A stretch of 24,071 bases of DNA, from positions 1 through 24,071 of the forward strand of contig JACQEC010000163.1 in assembly GCA_016200765.1 (NCBI GenBank). The letters run 5' to 3'. The position numbers and the translations under genes are program-made. This stretch comes from Chloroflexota bacterium. GTDB lineage: Bacteria > Chloroflexota > Anaerolineae > JACRMK01. The notes below the pieces were generated by a model. That model searched no databases and was not told the origin of the DNA. It worked only from the letters and a program-made list of their open reading frames with translations. Shown here in pieces: positions 6,599-16,667 of the stretch (the first letter of the stretch is position 1; every line of letters starts with the position of its first letter).

Positions 6599-6605
6599 GT
6601 GCGCT

Positions 6606-7739
6606 ATGTCCACCATCGGGCTAAACGCTCAACTGCTCAACCTCGCCGGCTCCTACCGAAGCGCGGGCATTCATCGCTATATCTACCACCTGCTGACCGA
6701 ACTGCCCGGCGCCGCGCCGCACCATCGCTACGTGGCGTTTCTCAACGAACGGCAGATGGTTTCAGCGCATCCCACCCTGCAGACCCGCTACACCCGTTGG
6801 CCGGCGCGGCGGCCGTTGGGGCGCATCATCTGGGAGCAGACGGCGTTGCCCCTCGCCACGTTCACCGAGCGGCTTTCCTTGCTGCATGCGTTGGCCTTCG
6901 TGCGCCCCGTCATTGCCGCCTGTCCGGTGGTTATCACCATCTACGATTTGAGCTTTGAGCGAATGCCGGAGCGTTTTCCGCTGTTCCAGCGGCTCTACCT
7001 GCGCTCGCTGACACGCTACTCGGCGCGCCGCGCGGCCCGGCTGATCACCATTTCCGAGAGCACCAAAAATGATGTGGTTCAGTTCTGTGGGGTGCCGCCA
7101 GACAAGGTCGTTGTGACGTATTGCGGGGTGGACGAGCCGTACAGGCCGCTCAGCACCGGTGAGGTTGAGCGCTTCCGCGCCGAGAAGGGCCTGCCCGCGC
7201 ACTTTATCCTCTATCTCGGCACATTAGAGCCGCGCAAGAACGTAGCCAATCTCGTGCGCGCCTATGCCGCGCTGCCGCGCAACGGCCCGGAAAGGCCGAA
7301 GTTGGTGATTGCCGGCGGCAAAGGCTGGGGCTACGACGACGTGTTCGCCGCCGTCGAGCAGACCGGCGTGCAGAGCGACGTCATCTGGGCGGGCTATGTG
7401 CCGCAGAGCGAATTGCCACTATGGTACAATAGCGCTGATTTGTTTGTCTTTCCATCGTGGTTCGAGGGGTTCGGCTTGCCGGTGCTTGAAGCGATGGCCT
7501 GCGGCGTTCCCGCCATCACGTCCAACGTTTCCTCACTGCCCGAAGTAGCCGGCGATGCCGCGCTGACCGTGCCCCCGGCAGACACGCGCGCACTGAGCGA
7601 GGCTATGGAGCGCGCGCTGTATGACCTGCCCTTGAGGGCGCAGATGCGCGAGCGCGGCCTGCGGCAGGCGCAGTCCTTCAGTTGGAAGCGCACCGCCCGG
7701 CAGACAGCCGATGTTTACCAGCAAGTCTTGGGAGATTAG
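6606..7739 (+). CDS. GT4-family glycosyltransferase
   Basis: A 377-residue GT-B glycosyltransferase related to the mannosyltransferase-like group that starts with IGLNAQLLNLAGSYRSAGIHRYI. The mid-protein segment VVITIYDLSFERMPERFP, the donor-domain start FILYLGTLEPRKNVANLV and the motif EGFGLPVLEAMACGVPA (Glu287 and Glu295) are all intact. An in-frame ATG at 6597 overlaps the predicted -10 element, so ATG 6606 is preferred; translation would then begin at the 5' end of the mRNA. The gap to the previous gene is 31 bp and holds a promoter, so this gene starts a second transcription unit within the cluster. Confidence 0.9.
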   Translation: MSTIGLNAQLLNLAGSYRSAGIHRYIYHLLTELPGAAPHHRYVAFLNERQMVSAHPTLQTRYTRWPARRPLGRIIWEQTALPLATFTERLSLLHALAFVRPVIAACPVVITIYDLSFERMPERFPLFQRLYLRSLTRYSARRAARLITISESTKNDVVQFCGVPPDKVVVTYCGVDEPYRPLSTGEVERFRAEKGLPAHFILYLGTLEPRKNVANLVRAYAALPRNGPERPKLVIAGGKGWGYDDVFAAVEQTGVQSDVIWAGYVPQSELPLWYNSADLFVFPSWFEGFGLPVLEAMACGVPAITSNVSSLPEVAGDAALTVPPADTRALSEAMERALYDLPLRAQMRERGLRQAQSFSWKRTARQTADVYQQVLGD

Positions 7740-7757
7740 GGTGGCGTCATAGGTTTT

Positions 7758-9008
7758 ATGGAGCCTCTGCGGCGGTATCAAGCGTTTGTGCTGGCGCTGG
7801 GCGATGCGGTGCTCATCAACATCGCCATCGCTGCCGCATACTGGGCGCGCTACGAGGGCGAGTGGTTCGCGCCGCTCGTTGTGGTGTTCTTTCTCTATCG
7901 CCCCTTCTTTTACTCGCGCCTGATGTTTGCCTTTGCGGGCGTGTTCATCGTCATCGTGCTGGCGCTGTTTCGCCTGCTGATCGGCCTCGCGCTGGGCCGC
8001 TTGCGGCGGCGCGGCATTGGCGTGGATCGCCTGCTGATCGTCGGCGCAGGCGAGTGGGGGCAGGCGCTGATGCGCACGATTGTCGCGCGCCCGGAACTCG
8101 GCTACCGTGTGATCGGCTTCCTCGACGACGATCCGGTGCGCCAAGCGGCCAGCATCGGACGGTTCCCTGCGCTGGGAGCGACCAGCCGTCTGCATGAGGT
8201 TCTGGACGAGGATAAACCCGACGAGGTGATCATTGCCCTGCCGGGCGATCAGCACGAGCGGGTGCTGGCCATGGTTGACGAATGCGAACAGCATCACGCG
8301 CGGGTCAAGATCATCCCCGACCTGTTTGCGATGACGCTAAGCCGCGTGGCGCTCGACGAATTGAACGGCATTCCGCTGATTGGGGTGCAGGAGGTCACGA
8401 TCAGCGGCTGGAACTACGCCGTCAAGCGCGCGTTGGATATGGTGCTGGGTCTGGTCGCGATGGTGGTCGCGCTGCCCATCTTCGTGCTGGCCGCCATCGC
8501 CATCCGGCTCGACTCGCCCGGCCCGGTCTTGCTGAAGCAAGTGCGGGTGGGGCGCGGCGGTAAACCGTTTCTCTGTTATAAGTTTCGCTCGATGGTCGAG
8601 CGCGCCGACGATGACCAAGACAAGCTGGCCGAGTTCAATGAGGCGACCGGGCCGCTGTTCAAGATCAAGAACGACCCGCGCCGGACGCGCGTCGGGCGTT
8701 TTCTGCGGCGCATATCGCTCGACGAACTGCCGCAGATCATCAACGTCCTGCGCGGGGAGATGAGCCTCGTCGGCCCGCGCCCGCCGTTGCCGCATGAGGT
8801 GGAGCGGTACGAGGAGTGGCACAAGAAGCGGCTGGAGGTTTCGCCGGGTATGAGCGGTTTGTGGCAAGTGAGCGGCCGCTCGCTGTTGACCTTTGACGAG
8901 ATGGTGATGCTCGACCTGTATTACATCGAGAACTGGTCGCTTGCGCTGGACGTCAAGATCATGCTGCGCACGGTGCCCAGCGTGCTGCTGGCGCATGGGG
9001 CGTATTAG
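7758..9008 (+). CDS. polyprenyl-phosphate sugar-1-phosphate transferase (WbaP/WcaJ-like), shortened N-terminus
   Basis: A 416-residue membrane enzyme that initiates exopolysaccharide synthesis by moving a sugar-1-phosphate from a UDP-sugar onto undecaprenyl phosphate. Membrane helices lie at about 12-30, 39-52 and 56-79. A Rossmann-like domain (LLIVGAGEWGQAL, 92-104) follows, then the re-entrant helix at 226-248 and the catalytic domain with KFRSMV (275-280) and DELPQIINVLRGEMSLVGPRP (322-341), including the Asp-Glu pair 322-323. Related proteins I recall are about 470-490 residues and have an extra helix plus loop between the first helix and the VVVFF...RPFFYSRL segment. Here WFAP (36-39) joins directly to LVVVFFLYRPFF, so about 60-70 residues appear missing. 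The catalytic half is intact. The gene lies 18 bp after a GT4 gene. Confidence 0.9.
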   Translation: MEPLRRYQAFVLALGDAVLINIAIAAAYWARYEGEWFAPLVVVFFLYRPFFYSRLMFAFAGVFIVIVLALFRLLIGLALGRLRRRGIGVDRLLIVGAGEWGQALMRTIVARPELGYRVIGFLDDDPVRQAASIGRFPALGATSRLHEVLDEDKPDEVIIALPGDQHERVLAMVDECEQHHARVKIIPDLFAMTLSRVALDELNGIPLIGVQEVTISGWNYAVKRALDMVLGLVAMVVALPIFVLAAIAIRLDSPGPVLLKQVRVGRGGKPFLCYKFRSMVERADDDQDKLAEFNEATGPLFKIKNDPRRTRVGRFLRRISLDELPQIINVLRGEMSLVGPRPPLPHEVERYEEWHKKRLEVSPGMSGLWQVSGRSLLTFDEMVMLDLYYIENWSLALDVKIMLRTVPSVLLAHGAY

Positions 9009-9055
9009 CGTGAACGCGTTATGGGTTTCGCGTCAACGTGTGATTGGAGAATGAG

Positions 9056-10024
9056 ATGCGCCACTTATTGACCCTGGCCGACCTATCGAGCGAGGAGATT
9101 GGCGGCCTGCTGGCATTGGCCGAGAAACTGAAGCGGCAACATCGGCGCGGCGGCAACCGGCCATTGCTCGCCGGACAGGTACTGGCGATGCTGTTTCAAA
9201 AGCCGTCGCTCCGCACCCGCGTCTCATTCGAGGTGGGCATGGAGCATCTCGGCGGACACGGCCTCTATCTCGCTCCGGCCGAGGTTGGGCTTGGTGTTCG
9301 CGAATCGGCGGCGGACGTGGCGCGCGTGTTGAGCCGCTACGCGCAGGGGATTATGGCCCGCGTATTCAAGCACAGCGACCTTGAAATCATGGCGGCCCAC
9401 GCAAGTGTGCCGATCATCAACGGACTTTCGGACTACGACCACCCGTGTCAGGTCATGGCTGATCTGCTCACGCTGCGCGAGCATTTGGGCATTGACTTTC
9501 GACGCCAGCAACTTGTATTCATTGGCGACGGCTACAATATGGCGAACGGCCTGCTGTTCGGCGCCAGCAAAATCGGGCTGAACATCGTCGTCGCAACCCC
9601 CGATGCGTACAAACCGTCCAGTGAAGTGATGGCAAGGACGATGGAGTACGCCGAGGAGAGCGGCGCGAGGGTGCGCTGGACGACCGACCCGCACGAGGCG
9701 CTGCATGAGGCCGACGTGGTTTATACCGACGTGTGGACCAGCATGGGACAGGAAGCCGAGAACGAAGTGCGGCGGCGCGCGTTCCGCGACTACCAACTGA
9801 ATGCCGCGCTGATGAAGTCCGCGCCAACCCGCGTGCTGATCATGCATTGCCTGCCGGCGCACCGCGGTGAGGAGATCACCGATGAGGTCGCCGATGCGCC
9901 CAACTCCATCGTCTTCGATCAGGCTGAGAATCGTCTGCACGCGCAGAAGGCGATCCTGGCGTGGCTGATGGGCGGGGTGAAATTGCCGGGCGTGCCGCAA
10001 AGCCGCGTGACGGGTTCCGCATGA
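9056..10024 (+). CDS. argF: ornithine carbamoyltransferase
   Basis: A 322-residue cytoplasmic enzyme converting carbamoyl phosphate plus ornithine to citrulline, or the reverse in catabolism. The carbamoyl-phosphate loop SLRTR is at 51-55, HPCQ at 129-132, the ornithine-specific DVWTSMG at 225-231 and HCLPAHR at 264-270, all typical of OTCase rather than aspartate carbamoyltransferase. A TTG at 9044 is in frame, but ATG 9056 is preceded by GGAGA (9046-9050) at good spacing and begins at the normal MRHLLTLADLS. The stop overlaps the carbamate kinase start by 4 bp. The pairing suggests the catabolic role (arcB), using carbamoyl phosphate to make ATP; no arginine deiminase gene is in the window, so an anabolic role remains possible. 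Confidence 0.93.
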   Translation: MRHLLTLADLSSEEIGGLLALAEKLKRQHRRGGNRPLLAGQVLAMLFQKPSLRTRVSFEVGMEHLGGHGLYLAPAEVGLGVRESAADVARVLSRYAQGIMARVFKHSDLEIMAAHASVPIINGLSDYDHPCQVMADLLTLREHLGIDFRRQQLVFIGDGYNMANGLLFGASKIGLNIVVATPDAYKPSSEVMARTMEYAEESGARVRWTTDPHEALHEADVVYTDVWTSMGQEAENEVRRRAFRDYQLNAALMKSAPTRVLIMHCLPAHRGEEITDEVADAPNSIVFDQAENRLHAQKAILAWLMGGVKLPGVPQSRVTGSA

Positions 10025-10968
10025 ACAATGCGCCTACCGCCGTCGTCGCCATTGGCGGCAACAGCCTGATCAGCGACCCACGACATCAGACGGTGCCCGA
10101 TCAATTCGCCGCCACGCGCGAGACCGCCAAACACCTCGCCGAGATGGTCGAAGCCGGCTGGAACATCGTCATCACACATGGCAATGGCCCGCAGGTGGGG
10201 TTCATCCTTCTGCGCTCCGACCTCGCCGCGGCCGTGTTGCACCCGGTGCCGCTTGATTCGTGCGGCGCTGATACGCAGGGCGCGATCGGTTACATGATAC
10301 AGCAGTGTATGCAGAATGAGTTTCGCCAACGAGTCATTCCGCGGCAGGCGGTCACTGTCGTGACGCAGGTGCTGGTTGATCGAAATGATCCCGCCTTCGC
10401 AAGGCCAAGCAAGCCGATCGGCTCGTTCTACGACGAGGCCACTGCGCGCGGGCACATGCAAACGCGCGGCTGGACGATGGTGGAAGACGCCGGGCGCGGC
10501 TGGCGGCGTGTGGTGCCGTCGCCGCTGCCGCAAGAGATCATCGAGGTGGATGTGATCCGGCCATTGATTCGAGACGGGCACGTCGTTATCGCCGTCGGCG
10601 GCGGCGGTATCCCGGTGGTGCGGGACGAGAGCGGCCAGCTGCGCGGTGTCGAGGCGGTCATTGACAAGGATTATGCGTCGTCCCTGCTGGCGACCTCAAT
10701 CAAAGCCGACCTGCTGTTGATCTCGACGGCCGTCGAGCAGGTGGCTATCCATTACAAGAAGCCCGACCAGAAGTCGCTGGCGCGCCTGTCGCTGGGCGAG
10801 GCGAAGCAATATCTCGCCGAAGGTCACTTCCCATCGGGCAGTATGGGGCCGAAGATTCAGGCGGCCATCGCGTTTGTCGAGAGCGGCGGCCCGGAAGCCT
10901 TGATTACCAACCCGCAGAACATCACCCGCGCGCTGCGCGGCGAAACCGGCACGCGCATCGTGGCGTGA
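10021..10968 (+). CDS. arcC: carbamate kinase
   Basis: A 315-residue amino-acid-kinase-fold enzyme that makes ATP from carbamoyl phosphate and ADP, releasing carbamate. Motifs are AIGGNSL (10-16), HGNGPQVG (53-60), the flap region PSKPIGSFYDEATA near 140-153, AVGGGGIPVV, VIDKDYASSLLA and the terminal PSGSMGPKIQAAI. Length fits the family (about 310). ATG 10021 overlaps the OTCase stop (ATGA), and the open frame upstream to 9961 lies within argF. Together the pair forms the last two steps of the arginine deiminase pathway or the carbamoyl-phosphate-using end of a ureido-compound pathway; the latter would fit the purine genes downstream but is inference. Confidence 0.93.
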   Translation: MNNAPTAVVAIGGNSLISDPRHQTVPDQFAATRETAKHLAEMVEAGWNIVITHGNGPQVGFILLRSDLAAAVLHPVPLDSCGADTQGAIGYMIQQCMQNEFRQRVIPRQAVTVVTQVLVDRNDPAFARPSKPIGSFYDEATARGHMQTRGWTMVEDAGRGWRRVVPSPLPQEIIEVDVIRPLIRDGHVVIAVGGGGIPVVRDESGQLRGVEAVIDKDYASSLLATSIKADLLLISTAVEQVAIHYKKPDQKSLARLSLGEAKQYLAEGHFPSGSMGPKIQAAIAFVESGGPEALITNPQNITRALRGETGTRIVA

Positions 10969-10999
10969 ACAGCGGTTGAGCGGCGCTGATTGAGCCTCG

Positions 11000-12109
11000 A
11001 TGAGCACCCCTTTGCGCGTTGCCCTTGTGCACGACTGGCTGAATCAGGTTGGCGGCGCTGAAAACGTCCTCGAAGAGCTGCACCAACTGTTTCCAGACGC
11101 GCCGATCTTTACCTCGATGTACCGGCCGGAGGCGATGCCAGAGGCGTATCGCCGTTGGGACATCCGCACCTCGTGGCTGGACCGAATCCGCTGGAGCAAG
11201 ACGCACCACCAGTGGTTCCTGCTGGCTTATCCGTTTGCCTTCCGCTCGCTTGATCTCTCGGCGTATGACGTCGTGATCAGCAACAAGAGCGCGTTTTGCA
11301 TCAATGTGCGGGTGCGGGACGACGCGCGGCATTTGTGCTACTGCCTGACGCCGACGCGCTTTGTGTGGAACTTTGCAAGCTATGTGCGCGGCGAAGAGGC
11401 GGGTGGGCTTGCGCGCCGCACGGTGCCGCCGTTCTTACCGTATTTGCGGTCAGTTGAGTATCACGCGGCCCAGCGCGTCGCGGCGTTCGCGGCCATCTCC
11501 AAAGCCGTTCAACAGCGCGTTGAACGGTATTACCGCCGCCCGTCAAACCTGATTTATCCCCCGGTGGATGTCGAGCGATTCGCTCCGAGCCGCGAACCCG
11601 TCGAGGACTTCTTCCTGGTTGTCTCCCGCTTGATTCCGTACAAGCGGATTGATATCGTGGTGGAAGCCTTCAATCGGCTCGGCTGGCGACTGATCGTGAT
11701 TGGCGACGGGCGCGAGCGGGCGAAACTGGAGGCGATGGCCGGGCAAAATATTCGCTTTCTGGGACGGTTGGACAACGCGCAAACCGACGAGTACCGCCGC
11801 CACTGCCGGGCGTTCATCTTCCCCGGCGAGGACGATTTCGGCATCGCGCCGGTGGAGGCGATGGCGGCGGGCCGCCCTGTGATCGCCTATGCGGCTGGCG
11901 GCGCGCTTGATACGGTCGTCGAGGGCGTAACCGGTACCTTCTTTCACGCGCCGACCGCCGACGCACTCGTAGAAGCCATGGGCCGTTTCCAACGGATGGA
12001 TTTTGACCCATCGCTCATTCAATCCCATGCCAGCGCTTTCAGCCGCGCCACCTTTCGCGCGCGGCTTGGGGAGTTCGTCAGGACGAACTCTGGCTTCACC
12101 GCGGCTTGA
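11000..12109 (+). CDS. GT4-family glycosyltransferase (WbaZ-like)
   Basis: A 369-residue GT-B glycosyltransferase. The N-terminus VALVHDWLNQVGGAENVLEEL and the segment HLCYCLTPTRFVWNF are characteristic of the mannosyltransferase-like WbaZ group. The donor domain has FFLVVSRLIPYKRIDIVVEAF, and the motif EDDFGIAPVEAMAAGRPVIAY starts at about residue 277. It is the fourth GT4 gene of the region and probably belongs with the exopolysaccharide genes, although the two carbamoyl-phosphate genes separate it from them. The gap to carbamate kinase is 31 bp with no obvious promoter, so it may be cotranscribed. The last residues (EFVRTNSGFTAA) precede the tandem-repeat region, and the stop at 12107-12109 is clear of it. 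Confidence 0.9.
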   Translation: MSTPLRVALVHDWLNQVGGAENVLEELHQLFPDAPIFTSMYRPEAMPEAYRRWDIRTSWLDRIRWSKTHHQWFLLAYPFAFRSLDLSAYDVVISNKSAFCINVRVRDDARHLCYCLTPTRFVWNFASYVRGEEAGGLARRTVPPFLPYLRSVEYHAAQRVAAFAAISKAVQQRVERYYRRPSNLIYPPVDVERFAPSREPVEDFFLVVSRLIPYKRIDIVVEAFNRLGWRLIVIGDGRERAKLEAMAGQNIRFLGRLDNAQTDEYRRHCRAFIFPGEDDFGIAPVEAMAAGRPVIAYAAGGALDTVVEGVTGTFFHAPTADALVEAMGRFQRMDFDPSLIQSHASAFSRATFRARLGEFVRTNSGFTAA

Positions 12110-12135
12110 CGACTCAACCGGCGTTAGCCATCGTC

Positions 12136-12541
12136 CCGTTGGCAGACGCGATGGCTGTTGCAAAGTCCGATGAAGGTCGGGGCGGGTCTTGTGCCCGCCC
12201 TGGTGCGGGCAGGGGAAAGCGGGCAGGGACAAGCCCTGCCCCTACATTGCTCAGCCAGCGATGCCATCTATCCGTTGGCAGACGCCACGGCTGTTGCAAA
12301 GTCCGATGAAGGTCGGGGCGGGTCTTGTACCTGCCCTGATGCGGGCAGGGGAAAGCGGGCAGGGACAAGCCCTGCTCCTACATTGCTCAGCCAGCGATGC
12401 CATCTATCCGTTGGCAGACGCCACGGCTGTTGCAAAGTCCGACGAAGGTAGGGGCGGGTCTTGTGCCCGCCCTGGTGCGGGCAGGGGAAAGCGGGCAGGG
12501 ACAAGCCCTGCCCCTACATTGCACCAGCCGTAGGCAGACGC
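12136..12541. repeat. tandem array of a 136-bp unit containing a GC-rich palindrome
   Basis: Units start with CCGTTGGCAGACG at 12136, 12272 and 12408, a period of exactly 136 bp; the third copy runs to about 12522 (115 bp), and a remnant CCGTAGGCAGACGC follows at 12528-12541. Each unit holds a long imperfect palindrome whose arms start GGTCGGGGCGGGTCTTGT (GGTAGGGGCGGGTCTTGT in unit 3) and end GGACAAGCCCTGCCCCTAC; in unit 3 about 21 of 25 arm positions pair. Units differ by scattered substitutions, for example GTGCCCGCCCTGG against GTACCTGCCCTGA in unit 2, so the duplications are not brand new. ORFs across the array come from its GC-rich sequence and are not genes. The rest of the 12110-12654 gap holds only the weak promoter at 12570. 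Confidence 0.85.
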
Positions 12542-12569
12542 AAGGCGAGCCTTATTGCGCGCCATCTTG

Positions 12570-12578
12570 TGGTATCAT
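12570..12578 (+). promoter_or_regulatory. possible extended -10 promoter of the xanthine dehydrogenase operon
   Basis: TGG followed by TATCAT (12573-12578) makes an extended -10 element. No good -35 is present at 16-18 bp. A transcript starting near 12585 would have a leader of about 70 nt before the ATG at 12655. It lies just outside the tandem repeat array. Confidence 0.35.
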
Positions 12579-12654
12579 AGAGGCGCACGGGCGCGGCAAA
12601 CTTGTGCCGATTGTCGAATCATCAACCGATGCAGTCGCGCCCCATCTCTGCCTT

Positions 12655-14083
<1,429 letters not shown>

Positions 14084-14091
<8 letters not shown>

Positions 14092-16324
14092 AGAAAAGCT
14101 GCTTGGCCCGCTCGGCGAATCCCACGCGCGCGTTGATGCGCCGGATAAGGTCACAGGCGCGACCCGCTATCCGGGCGACATCGCCCTGCCCGGCCAGCTG
14201 TGGATGAAGACGCTCTATGCGCACCGCGCGCACGCGCGCATCAAGCGGCTGGACGTGGCGCGCGCCGAACAGACGGAGGGCGTCGTCAAAGTCTTTACCG
14301 CGCGCGATGTGCCGATCAACGAGTTCGGCCTGATCGCCTTTGACGCGCCGGTACTGGCGGGTGATGTCGTGCGCTGGATTGGCGAGAAGGTTGCGCTCGT
14401 GGTGGCAGAGACAGAACAGCAAGCCCGGCAGGCGCTCGACCTGATCGAGGTCGAATACGAAGACTTGCCCGCGCTGACCGATCCGCGGGAGGCGATGAAG
14501 GTGGGTGCGCCAGTTATCCACCCGCACTATGCCAACAACGTCCTCAAGCATGTGCCGATTCGGAAGGGCGACGTGGAGCGCGGGTTTGCCGAGTCGGATG
14601 TGATCGTGGAGGGCGCATACTATACGCCGATGCAGGAGCACGCCTACCTGCAGCCGGAAGCCGGGCTTGCTTACCTCGACGAGGAAGGGCGCGTTACCGT
14701 GCAGGTGGCGGGGCAGTGGACACACGAGGATCAGCACCAGATTGCTCATGCGTTGGGCCTGCCCGATGAGCGCGTGCGGGTTATTTATCCGGCGATTGGC
14801 GGAGCGTTTGGCGGGCGGGAGGATATGAGCGTTCAGATCATCCTCGCGCTCGCGGTGTGGCGGCTTGACCAGATGGGCATCCATCGTCCGGTGAAGACCA
14901 TCTGGTCGCGCGAAGAGTCCATTTTGGGGCATCACAAGCGCCACCAGATGTGGATACGGGCAAAATGGGGCGCCAAGCGTGACGGTCGCCTGCTCGCCGC
15001 AGAGGTTGAGGTTATCGCCGATGCCGGGCCGTATGCGTATACCTCCACCAAAGTGCTGGGAAACGCGGCGGTGACGTGTACCGGCCCATACTTCTGGCCG
15101 CACGCGCGGGTGGATGCGTATGCCGTCGTGACCAACAACATTCCGGCAGGCGCGTTCCGCGGCTTTGGCGCGCCTCAGGGACACTTCGCCGCCGAGCAGC
15201 AAATGAACAAATTGGCCAAGCGGCTCGGAATGGACCCCGTTGAACTGCGCCTGAAGAACGTGTTGCGTGAGGGCGCCTTGACCACGACACAGACGCCACT
15301 GCCGGGCGGGGTCGTGGCTCTGCCGCAAGTGGTGCAGGTGTGCGCGCGGGCGGCGGGCTGGAAAGCGACGAGCACAGAGCGACATGTGGCCGATGAAAAT
15401 CTACCCCAAGGCTCAACCTCTACCCGACAGCCACTTGCGACCGGGTACGGCTTCGCCTGTGCCTTCAAAAACATCGGCTTCTCGTTTGGTTTTCCAGAAG
15501 GGGCGTCCGCGGCGATTGAGCTGCACGGCGGCACGAGGGTCGAGAGGGCTGTGCTCAAGATAGCGGGCGCTGAAGTCGGGCAGGGCGGGCACACGGTCTT
15601 TATGCAGATGGCCGCCGAGGCGCTGGGGTTGCCGCTGGCGCAAATCGAACTTGTGGCGAGCGACACGGCCACTAGTGGCGACTTCGGCAGTGCCAGCGCG
15701 TCGCGCTCGACCTTCTTTGCCGGCAACGCCATACGCGGTACGGCGGCGGCGGCACTGCAAAAGTGGCGCGACGAAGAGCGCCCCGCTATCGCGATCTATC
15801 GCTATCAGCCGCCCGCAACCGAGAATTTCGATGCGGCGACCGGCCGGGCGCGACCGAACATCGCTTACGGCTATGTTGCGCAGGTCGTCGAGGTCGAGGT
15901 GGACACCGAAACGGGGCAGATTCGCCTCAAGCGCGTCTGGTGCGCCGACGATGTGGGCAAGGCGATCAATCCGCAGTTGATTGAAGGGCAGATCGAGGGC
16001 GGGGTGGTGCAGGCGCTCGGCTACGCCATCACCGAGAACTTTGTGACGCGCGACGGCCATGTACTCACGCCGTACTTCAGCAACTACCTCATCCCCGGCG
16101 TGTTGGACGTGCCGGAGCGCATCGAGTCGCTCATCCTTGAGTTTCCGGACAGCGAGGGACCGTGGGGCGCGCGCGGGATGGCCGAGATGCCGTTTATCCC
16201 GCTCGCGCCGGCCATCACCGCCGCGGTTCACGACGCCACCGGCGTCTGGTTTGACGAGCTGCCGCTGACGCCGTGGAAAGTGTGGGAGAGGTTACATGAG
16301 CGTTCATACACGCCCCACTCGTGA
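14084..16324 (+). CDS. xanthine dehydrogenase-type molybdopterin-binding subunit
   Basis: A 746-residue catalytic subunit of the xanthine oxidase family. The N-terminal a/b hammerhead domain starts VDAPDKVTGATRYPGDI. Molybdopterin cytosine dinucleotide contacts are GGAFGGRE (239-246) and AFRGFGAPQ (357-365); Glu246 and Arg359 match the positions of the purine-binding Glu802 and Arg880 of bovine xanthine oxidase. GAEVGQGGHT follows, and GARGMAEMP near the C-terminus carries the catalytic Glu701. Retention of the Glu/Arg pair favours a hypoxanthine/xanthine-type substrate over CO or aldehydes, but does not prove it. Adenine deaminase further down the run, which yields hypoxanthine, supports this. 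The start overlaps the FAD/FeS gene by 8 bp, and the 3' end overlaps the MNT gene by 29 bp. No xdhC-like maturation gene is present in the window. Confidence 0.9.
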
Positions 16325-16667
16325 GAGGCCAGTGTTGCCCCAACGGGTAACGCGCAGGCAGATTAGAGCAACAGTGAAGCGCATTGCTAGCGAGTTCGCG
16401 CCGAAGCGCATCATCCTGTTTGGCTCGTACGCCTATGGCCGCCCACGACCCGATAGCGATGTGGATTTGCTCATTGTTATGGAGTTGCCGATTCCGGCGC
16501 GCGAGCAGAGGCGCTTAATTTCGCGCGCCCTCTCGCCACACCCATTTGGACTGGATTTGCTGGTCAAAACTCCTACCGAACTGGCTGAGCGCATCGCATC
16601 AGGCGACTGGTTTTTGCGGGAGATCGTGCAGCGCGGAAAAGTCATGTATGAACAAGCTGACGCGTGA
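16296..16667 (+). CDS. MNT-domain nucleotidyltransferase, antitoxin-like
   Basis: A 123-residue minimal nucleotidyltransferase. The motif GSYAYGRPRPDSDVDLL gives Gly43-Ser44 and the metal-binding Asp55 and Asp57; a third Asp in FGLDLLV (Asp87) completes the catalytic triad. GGGAGAGG at 16284-16291 supports ATG 16296, which lies inside the xanthine dehydrogenase gene (29-bp overlap). In MntA/HepT systems the MNT protein AMPylates or otherwise neutralises its HEPN partner; that is family knowledge. The HEPN gene follows with a 20-bp overlap, the usual arrangement. Tight overlap with the metabolic gene upstream means its expression is probably tied to the purine operon. Confidence 0.88.
   Translation: MSVHTRPTRERPVLPQRVTRRQIRATVKRIASEFAPKRIILFGSYAYGRPRPDSDVDLLIVMELPIPAREQRRLISRALSPHPFGLDLLVKTPTELAERIASGDWFLREIVQRGKVMYEQADA

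Noticed and set aside
6597..6605. ATG 6597 as glycosyltransferase start
   Set aside because: It overlaps the predicted -10 element (6593-6598), so it would lie upstream of the transcript start; ATG 6606 fits better.
12114..12533. Several ORFs on both strands over the tandem repeats
   Set aside because: Their peptides repeat with the 136-bp unit and come from the palindrome sequence, not from a gene.
12136..12541. CRISPR-like array
   Set aside because: The whole 136-bp unit is repeated without unique spacers, and no cas gene is nearby.
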